From Camarhynchus parvulus (lineage: Eukaryota; Chordata; Aves; Passeriformes; Thraupidae), in assembly GCF_901933205.1 (NCBI RefSeq), contig NC_044582.1, positions 17,707,820 to 17,771,819 of the forward strand: a DNA stretch of 64,000 bases. Reading direction: 5' to 3'. A program made the position numbers and the translations under genes. The notes beneath the pieces were generated by a model. That model was not told where the DNA came from. It saw only the letters and a program-made list of their open reading frames with translations, and ran no database searches. Positions 57,501-64,000 of the stretch are shown here, piece after piece (position 1 is the first letter of the stretch; the number at the start of each line of letters is the position of its first letter).

Positions 57501-60243
57501 TGGAAATGCTCTGAAACTAAAGCATTTTGTCATAACCAGAGTGCAGTGATATGAGAATGTGATCACTGCCAAAATAAAACACCTGAACATTCTGAATAGG
57601 GGAAATTCAATCCAATCACAGGTTGTGTCTGTTACCGGAATTTTCATTTATTCTGGCATTCTCAAGCACTAAGAATAGTCAAATCTGAGCTATTATCTCC
57701 ATTTTGCTGCTGTTTTAATTTGGGGTGTTTTGTGCTACAGTGAATACTGAGACATCACAATATTTTTAGACTCTGCAAAATAACATCATTCTGAGGCAAT
57801 GGCATGAACATTTGCATTTGGAAAATAGGACAGGTGCTGCTAAAGCATCAGCTGCAGGCAGAAAAAACTGTGGCATCAATACCTGGAGAATTACTGTATT
57901 TTTCCAGACCTGGCTCATTGTAAATTTTCCTTATTGAATAGTCTCACAAAGTCCTTTTCCAAGGTACTGTGCTTAATCCAAACCTTACTGAGGGTAAATC
58001 CTGTGGTTTAAACTAAATTCACAACATCTCCCATGATAATTTTGCCAAACTATACCCAAGTATTCATGGTGGAAAGGCTCCCTTGCCTCACCAGAGGGAT
58101 GGGAGTCAAGTCCCACTACTCAGCTTTCTCCACAACTCCACTTAAAACGCAAAAAGAATGAGACAACAAACAGCTGGAGCTTTTCAGCTTTTTTTTTTCT
58201 TCCTCTGCTTTGCTTGACCTTTTCATAGCTGGCTGAACATCACGAGGAAAATCCACACGGGATCAGGCATGAGGATACAACTGATGAAAGATCCATGGCC
58301 TGCAGCCTTTCCCCACTGGATGCATTCTTTGCTGTCAATACACTTTACTCTACCCTATTCATTACAAACACTTCCCTGAAGTCCCCAGGTTTTAAATACC
58401 ATGTGTTTTCACTTCAAAACCCAGAATAAATCTCAATTTATTCCGAGTATGGAGCTTTTAGGCTCCAATTTTTTGCCCTAAGTGAATAAATCAATTTCTA
58501 TTTAAGTTGTAGTGTCTTTCTCTCGCCGTTTGAAGCTGCAAGGATAGTTACACTTATTCTACACAGGAAAAAATCACCTCATTGGGTACTTTATAGACTT
58601 TGGTGCCAACTGAGTCACTAATTTACTCTGTCAAATCAAGTTAATCTCGTCTCAAAATTCACTCTGTTATGGTCAACGGATCAGAGCTGAACTGCAAGGC
58701 ATTCATTGGAAGGCCATGCTCAGATTCAACAGGGTATTACAGAAAAACACTTGAAGAAATTAATGGAATTACTTTGGCTACAGGGAAAGATTCCCATTCA
58801 GAATTTACTTTCAGAGAAAGGCCTGGAGTTTTTCAGCTTTGCTACACAAACACCTCAAGTTTAGAAACCTTCAGTCATGCAGTTTAATTTTAATTATAAA
58901 ATGGAACTGAGACATCATAATATGAACGATTCAGAAGTTATCCTGCCTTAATTGCACAGAAATCAAGATACTGTTTGGAAATGCCAGAATTAGCTAAGCC
59001 AAAGCTAAATCCTTTGTACAAATCCTCTCCTCCAAACACTCGACTGGGCCACTCTGGATGCAGCACAGCTATTTCTGTTCCAAACAGCTCTGGTGCTCTC
59101 TGATTGTTTTCTCTTGAGCTCAGTAAAAGGTACCAGAACAAACAGAGGAGGTAAAGGAGAGCAGCGAGGCAGGCAGTGAATCATCCACTGATGCAAACAA
59201 CATTTTGGCATTATTTTAACACGCTGTCCCTAAGCCTAACCTCTTCAAATTCCAGCAAGAATTTCGAAAAAAAAAAAAAAAAAAGTTTTCTAGGTCCTGG
59301 GTTATCTAATTAAAAAGTTTGTTCCTGCCTTTTTAAGGGATGAGGCACAAACCCAACAGGCACGATTAAAACTTGACCCACCCTGGTGAGCCCACGCTGT
59401 CACACACCAATCTGGCAGGATGCAGATAAATGGCAAAGCTGGGCACAACACCCTTCATGTTCCTTTTATTAGCAACATTTAATGGCCTTGCCACTTTTCT
59501 GCCGTGCATTAGAGGCGCTCGTGGCTGACACTTAAGAAATTAGCACGCCACAAATCATCTGTAAAAAAGACTTTTTAACACAGTGACAACTGATTTCAGC
59601 TTGCAAGGGAGAAAATTAGTCTTTTGTGAGCAGCCCTGAGAGCACTGAGTGAGAACCATCCTTTTACAAGGGAGCTGGGAATTTAGCAGGAGCACTCAGC
59701 CCTCCGCAGAATCAGAGCTTTAATTTTTTATTCTGCAAAAGGAACTCGGAAGAATTTGCTTGAGGAGAATTTATAGAGATGTACTTTATACACCCAGTCC
59801 ATAATCCAGATGAATAGCTCTAGATGTTTACGGTATATTTAAGTACACTCATGGGACCCATCCCAACTTGATTCTGTAATATCAATTTTGTTATATATTT
59901 GCTGTGGGGAAGATGTTAATAGGCTGTTAAAACAGTCACTAGGAAAAAAAAAATGGAATCAGCCTCATAAATCCTAAAGCATCTGATTTCAGTTTTATGT
60001 TTATTTCTTTCACTAGGATATCGAAAAGAAGAGTTAGATTCCCAGTAAATCTTTTATAGGTTACACTGGTTTATAGTCTTAAAATGATGGCACTCGGTAG
60101 TTAATTTTGCTGCTTGGAAAAAAAAAAAAAAAGGCAACATTATCCCTATATCACATCTTCAGCTTAACTGCATGTTCTGCACCCACTGCTCTTTGAGGAA
60201 TCATAACTTAAAGCCAGGATTTTCATTTCCCTCCCTATTTTAG
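57501..60243. other. Unique AT-rich sequence, partly conserved-looking
   Basis: A-run at 59267-59284 and another at 60119-60132. 59470-59640 looks conserved by texture only. The 72-codon plus frame at 58669-58887 has no motif that I recognise. Confidence 0.35.
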
Positions 60244-60780
60244 GTTTCCTTGAGGAAAACACTTGATGATTACGAAGCAGGTTATTATTTAGAAGAGGAG
60301 ATCAGGCCTGATTACCCTGCCCAGGCCAGCAGCAGTGTCACTTTTACCAGGGTCACAGGGACAGCCCTGGTACAGCAAAACCACAGGGAACCAAACCTGA
60401 AACAAACCAGGCAACAAGAACGTGCTCCATCCTTCCCCTCTGAAGTCCCCAAACCTCCCAAAAATCCCTCAAAAATTCCCCTAAACCCTCTCAGGATCTC
60501 CAAAAACCCCCTCAAATCTTGGGCCCATCCCAAACTCAGGGTGTTTTCTCCCAATTCAGGGTGCTTCCCCCAGTTCAGGATGTTTCCCCCCAAATTCAGG
60601 GGGGTGTTTCCCCCAAAATTCAGAGTGTTTTACCCCAAATTCAGGGGGGTGTTTCCCCCAAAATTCAGGGTGTTTTTCCCTCCTCCAATGCTGAAGGCAG
60701 GGGTGACTGGAAGAAATGCCCACCCAATTCCCAATTTCAGTAGCCACCTCAGGAAAACTGAGTTTTGTCCATTTGCATGA
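60244..60780 (+). CDS. Possible last exon, N-terminal half protein-like, C-terminal half minisatellite
   Basis: A strong acceptor (TTTTCATTTCCCTCCCTATTTTAG, ending 60243) opens a frame of 178 codons to a TGA at 60778-60780. The first part (VSLRKTLDDYEAGYYLEEEI, then RPDYPAQ) is hydrophilic and looks like coding. From about 60440 the frame runs through C-rich simple sequence, and from 60536 through the 21/24-bp repeat, which translates as FPPKFRVF-like units. An AATAAA lies at 60879-60884, about 100 bases past the stop. No ATG precedes the frame inside the segment, as expected if it is a downstream exon. The real exon, if any, may end earlier or use a weak donor. Function unknown. Confidence 0.3.
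   Translation, partial: VSLRKTLDDYEAGYYLEEEIRPDYPAQASSSVTFTRVTGTALVQQNHREPNLKQTRQQERAPSFPSEVPKPPKNPSKIPLNPLRISKNPLKSWAHPKLRVFSPNSGCFPQFRMFPPKFRGVFPPKFRVFYPKFRGVFPPKFRVFFPPPMLKAGVTGRNAHPIPNFSSHLRKTEFCPFA
60536..60682. repeat. C-rich minisatellite, units of 19-24 bp alternating 21 and 24
   Basis: TCAG starts at 60536, 60556, 60575, 60596, 60620, 60641 and 60665, that is spacings of 20, 19, 21, 24, 21, 24. The 21+24 pair (45 bp) is itself duplicated. Each unit is TTCAG, G-run, TGTTT, C-run, AAA. Confidence 0.93.
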
Positions 60781-62720
60781 GGTTGAAATTTTGGCTTTTA
60801 GCCTCAGGGGTTTGGCTCAGGATGAAGGAAGTTGAGGGAAATACTGTAAATGCACACTGCAGGATAACATGTCCACAAAATAAATGACAGAGAAGGCTTT
60901 TGGCCATGCTATGTTTCTTTTTTTTTTTAATTATTTCAGGGATTTTTTTGTGGCAATACTTACAGATAACACCTGACACCACATACATGGCACATTCTAA
61001 ATCACAGGTTTAGCAATGGAAGCATCCCTTGAGGTGAGACCTCTGCACCCCCCAGATTTAATCTGCCATTCTCCCCTTTCTCTGCACGCTCCTCCAGGAA
61101 ATCTGATGGATTTAATTTCTGAGTTTTGAGACCACACCATGCAATGCAAACTCAGGTGAATCCTGCAAAGCCTTCAAGCTCAGGGATAGCCTCACACCCC
61201 TCTGCTCCCTATGGTAGAGACATGACAATAAAAGGAAGAAACCAAAGCAATTCCACAGGCAAGTGCCAATAAAACTGACTGGATCTGGAGACAGTACTGA
61301 ATAGGAGATAAGTGCTGCTGAAGGAGAAGGAAATCTGCAATCGGACACATTCCTTGTGGCTCAGTCTCTCCAGCTCCCCGTTGGTGGAGAGGAACTTTGC
61401 AAAGGAAAAAATCTCTCCAACAGCTTCCTTCCCTGTTCCAAACACATCTCAGAGCACATTTAATAAGGTTTTTTTGTTTCTGAGTTTATTGAAGGAATTG
61501 GTCTGCAGGAAGGTAACTCCAGGTAAAGGGGGTGAATATCTAAATGTGAGTGTGCCCTGCCTTTATTTCCTTCTAACATGGAGCTCTGAGAAGCTGCATT
61601 TTCTCCATTTCTCTGCACAAACTCTTCCTCTTCTGCCTCATCCCAAAGCAGCAGCTCAAGTTCTTTGGCCCAAAGGATGCTGAGGGCACTGCTGCATTTT
61701 CTACATATTTTAGTTCAATTCTGCCTTGCACTGAGCTCTGGCTGTAGCTGTCAAGGGATAACAAACTCAAATTACGATGCAGGCTCACTCCCATTCTGAG
61801 ACACAATGCAGTTGGCTGGTTTGGGGGGGTTTTCCTTAGCAGCCTTTCAGCAGCCCTGTTTCCTTTCCCAGTCCCACAGGAAGGTTGTACCACCACCCTC
61901 AGTGCCTCCAGTAATGCCTGGCTGCTCTGTGTGCAAAATCCTGGGCTGAACACTTGTGTTTTGCAAGTTCTTGCTCTCTTGGAGGCTCCACTCTAAAGAA
62001 ATTATTGTAATTATTAAATTATTCAATTTGGGAGCACCTTCTCTCCTGAACACCAAACTGCTTGGCTACCACTCTAAGGAGAGATATAAATATTTATGGG
62101 CAAGTTCATTCCTGGAACAGATATTCTATTCCTACTTCTCTCATTTTGCATCAGGGGTAATACTGAGTTAGTTCCAAGATAAAGAAGCACAGTCTCCCCA
62201 AATTCAGGCTGCTCCCTGTCTCCTGTCATAGGAAAACACCCCATTTGGTTGAAATCCATGTTTATTTCTGAGGAAAGCAACAATAACTTCAGAGCCATCA
62301 AGGCCCTCATGCAGTATTCATTATTAGTAAGTATTCAGGTCAGCAGTGACAGCAGAAAACACCACCTCCTTTGAAGCTCCCAACTTCAGTCCCCCAAGCC
62401 AATATAAAAATCTCATTTAGCAGTGTTTGGCTGTGTGACGAGTTGGGGGGACTTGTCTAAATGTGATTTATGAATTCCATTGTGCTTTTATGAACTACCT
62501 ATACTCTTATATCTTGTGACTCTCTCTACTGTCTTCTGACTCCCTTTTATTGTATTGGGCCTCACGGTTCTTATGCTAAGGACACCAGAGAATGGTTTTG
62601 GTACATCAGCTCTTAAGTAATTGATAGTTAAGGACTACAAGTTGCTGAATAGACCTGTCTTGGGAGAACAAACGACCTATGGCACTCAAGAAAAACCATT
62701 TTTCTCCAATTTCCTTGCAG
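60781..62720. other. Unique sequence, nothing recognised
   Basis: AATAAA at 60879 may belong to the candidate exon upstream. Frames at 61312-61683 and 61573-61953 have no support. Confidence 0.4.
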
Positions 62721-62778
62721 AGCCCAGGGATTTGAAAGGTTGTGCTGTAGCCAGAAGCAAAACAAACGTGAGATATTG
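62721..62778 (+). other. Possible internal exon (58 nt)
   Basis: Acceptor TTTTTCTCCAATTTCCTTGCAG and donor ATATTG-GTGAGG bracket 58 bases open in two frames (one reads AQGFERLCCSQKQNKREIL). Neither frame joins in phase with the candidate at 63228, so they are not adjacent exons in the frames I can read. Chance is likely. Confidence 0.18.
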
Positions 62779-63888
62779 GTGAGGGTTCTGAAAACACAGA
62801 GTCTGAGTCACTCACTGAAAGGACTGGGAAGCAAGGCCACTCAGCAAAGAGAGTTTTTGGTGCTCAGCTCTGATAACTCAGAGCAAAGCAGGGGTTCACC
62901 CATAGCAGCTCCAGCTGAACTGTCCCACATCAGTTTCACCAGAAGTGGAAAAGTGTTGTCAGAACAAAGCCAGAGCAGCAAAACCCCCACAATAATTAGA
63001 AACTCAGTGTGACCACCCGCAATCAAGAAGGTATTTCTGTTCCTCTTTCATTTCCAAACTTGTCAGAGATGCAGGCAAAGCAAAGCCAAAAAGGTCCAGC
63101 CATGACAACTGACAGAGGGTAAAGGGCTTGAAAAACTGCTGCAGTGTGGTTCTGCTGGACTGCCTGTCTGAGAGGACTTTCATGCTTAAATAAACAAATA
63201 ATATTTCCTTGCTGACAATTTATACAGGATTTTACGTTCCTAACAAGATTTCCAAGCCCTCCAGTCAGCTCCTGGAAGAGGCTGAGCTGACAGTACAAAG
63301 GCAGAGCAGCAGCAGCAGAAAACAGAGCATAAATGATAAAAGAGAGCTTGAAGCAGTGGATGGGTTTGGCACAAGCATCTCCTCCGTGAGGGAACGTTCT
63401 TCTGTGTAAACTTAGCCAAGAGCCTTTTCATTTCAGCAAGAGGGGCCCATCTCTAACATCTCTATTTTCTCCTCTCTAATGTGATCGTTTTGCTTCGCAA
63501 AACAACAACAAAAAAATCTCTCCCTACAGTTTAACTGGTTCCACAAACACAGTTTTGTTTTGTAAACGGGAGGATTTGTCATGCTACAAGAAAATTAGGA
63601 ATCCTGAGGTTTGAAAGAGATCCACACTGGGGTTTTGTGGAAGCTTTGCAGACACAAGAGAGACCTAAAGAAAATCCCAAGAAAAATATTCTCAGTGGAG
63701 GAACTCCCTCTGATCTCAGCTCCACACAGAGAAGATGAAGGGTTTTTCTGAGGCTCCCAAGACATAAAATTGTGCTTGGTCAGAGAACAGAACAGTTGAG
63801 CTCTGGAAATGGGTACATCTGTCCACCAGAGAAGCGCGTTCCCACTGCAGAGAAGTTGGATTCCTCACTGCCACTTTGGAGAATCTTG
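62779..63888. other. Flanks of the 63.2-kb candidate exon
   Basis: Apart from 63228-63409 I see no repeat or exon between 62779 and the CR1 piece at 63889. Confidence 0.4.
63228..63409 (+). CDS. Possible last coding exon, unidentified hydrophilic C-terminal tail (59 aa)
   Basis: The acceptor (TTTCCTTGCTGACAATTTATACAG, ending 63227) is followed by two bases and then 59 codons to TAA (63407-63409). The tail starts FYVPNKISKPSSQLLEEAEL, has a serine run (QRQSSSSRKQS), an acidic-basic stretch (NDKRELEAVDG) and ends SSVRERSSV. Serine, arginine and glutamate content suggests a phosphorylatable cytoplasmic tail. The other frames stop quickly. No AATAAA was seen in the next 590 bases. I do not recognise the family, and upstream exons could not be linked. 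Confidence 0.38.
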
Positions 63889-64000
63889 GAATCACAGAAT
63901 CCCAGAATGGTGTGGGTTGGAAGAAACCTTAAAGCTCTCCCAGTGCCACTCCTGCCATGGCAGGGACACCTCCCACTGTCCCAAGCTGCTCCCAGCCCCA
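63889..64000 (-). mobile_element. CR1 3' fragment, minus, cut by window end
   Basis: GGAATCACAGAATCCCAGAA, TGGGTTGGAAGAAACCTTAA, CCATGGCAGGGACACCTCCC and ACTGTCCCAAGCTGCTCCCA are the antisense CR1 tail, continuing past the window. Confidence 0.92.

Noticed and set aside
60250..60780. Reading this frame as a gene starting at TTG (60250)
   Set aside because: A TTG start is not credible in a vertebrate nuclear gene; only the spliced-exon reading from 60244 is considered.
1..64000. Bacterial-type systems (operons, CRISPR arrays, insertion sequences, toxin-antitoxin pairs)
   Set aside because: No array of spaced identical repeats, no ribosome-binding sites and no dense coding; repeat content is that of a bird genome.

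Overview
The window looks like non-coding nuclear DNA from a bird, most likely a songbird (passerine). Two things support this. At least 20 short pieces of CR1-type LINE carry the typical avian CR1 3' end, with 'lead' text such as GGTTGGAAGGGACC and tails such as ATTCTGTGATT. Five long terminal repeats (LTRs) also resemble passerine endogenous-retrovirus LTRs as I remember them. There is no operon structure, no ribosome-binding sites and no long intact gene. Every long open frame is either low-complexity DNA or unlike any protein I recognise.

Layout. 1-714: a minus-strand LTR whose middle carries a 46-bp tandem array. 1.6-1.9 kb: a tract made almost only of G and T with a G-quadruplex motif. 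2.4-20 kb: mostly unique AT-rich sequence with a few CR1 ends and a 130-bp tandem duplication at 19.15 kb. 20.4-22.2 kb: a 39-bp repeat and a large 16-bp minisatellite of about 38 units. 23-37 kb: CR1 fragments, a 30-bp minisatellite (33.0 kb), a possible last coding exon with poly(A) signal (28.5-28.9 kb) and a perfect 31-bp palindrome. 34.4-38.4 kb: a dispersed repeat present twice, one copy split by an LTR. 41.8, 47.6 and 48.5 kb: three more LTRs, the last with a clean target-site duplication and an internal AT-only fold-back microsatellite. 51-57.5 kb: a cluster of CR1 fragments in both orientations, including a head-to-head pair. 60-64 kb: three possible plus-strand exons, a 21/24-bp repeat and a CR1 copy cut by the window edge.

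Coding content is uncertain. I list candidate exons only where an acceptor, an open frame and a donor or stop coincide. A window of this size should give several such coincidences by chance on two strands, so each has low to moderate confidence and none has an assigned function. The best are the possible last exons at 28471, 60244 and 63228 (plus) and the in-phase internal exons at 32781 and 21366 (minus). If some are real, the window is intron and intergenic DNA of one or more long genes. I found no CRISPR array, rRNA, tRNA or prokaryotic-type system.
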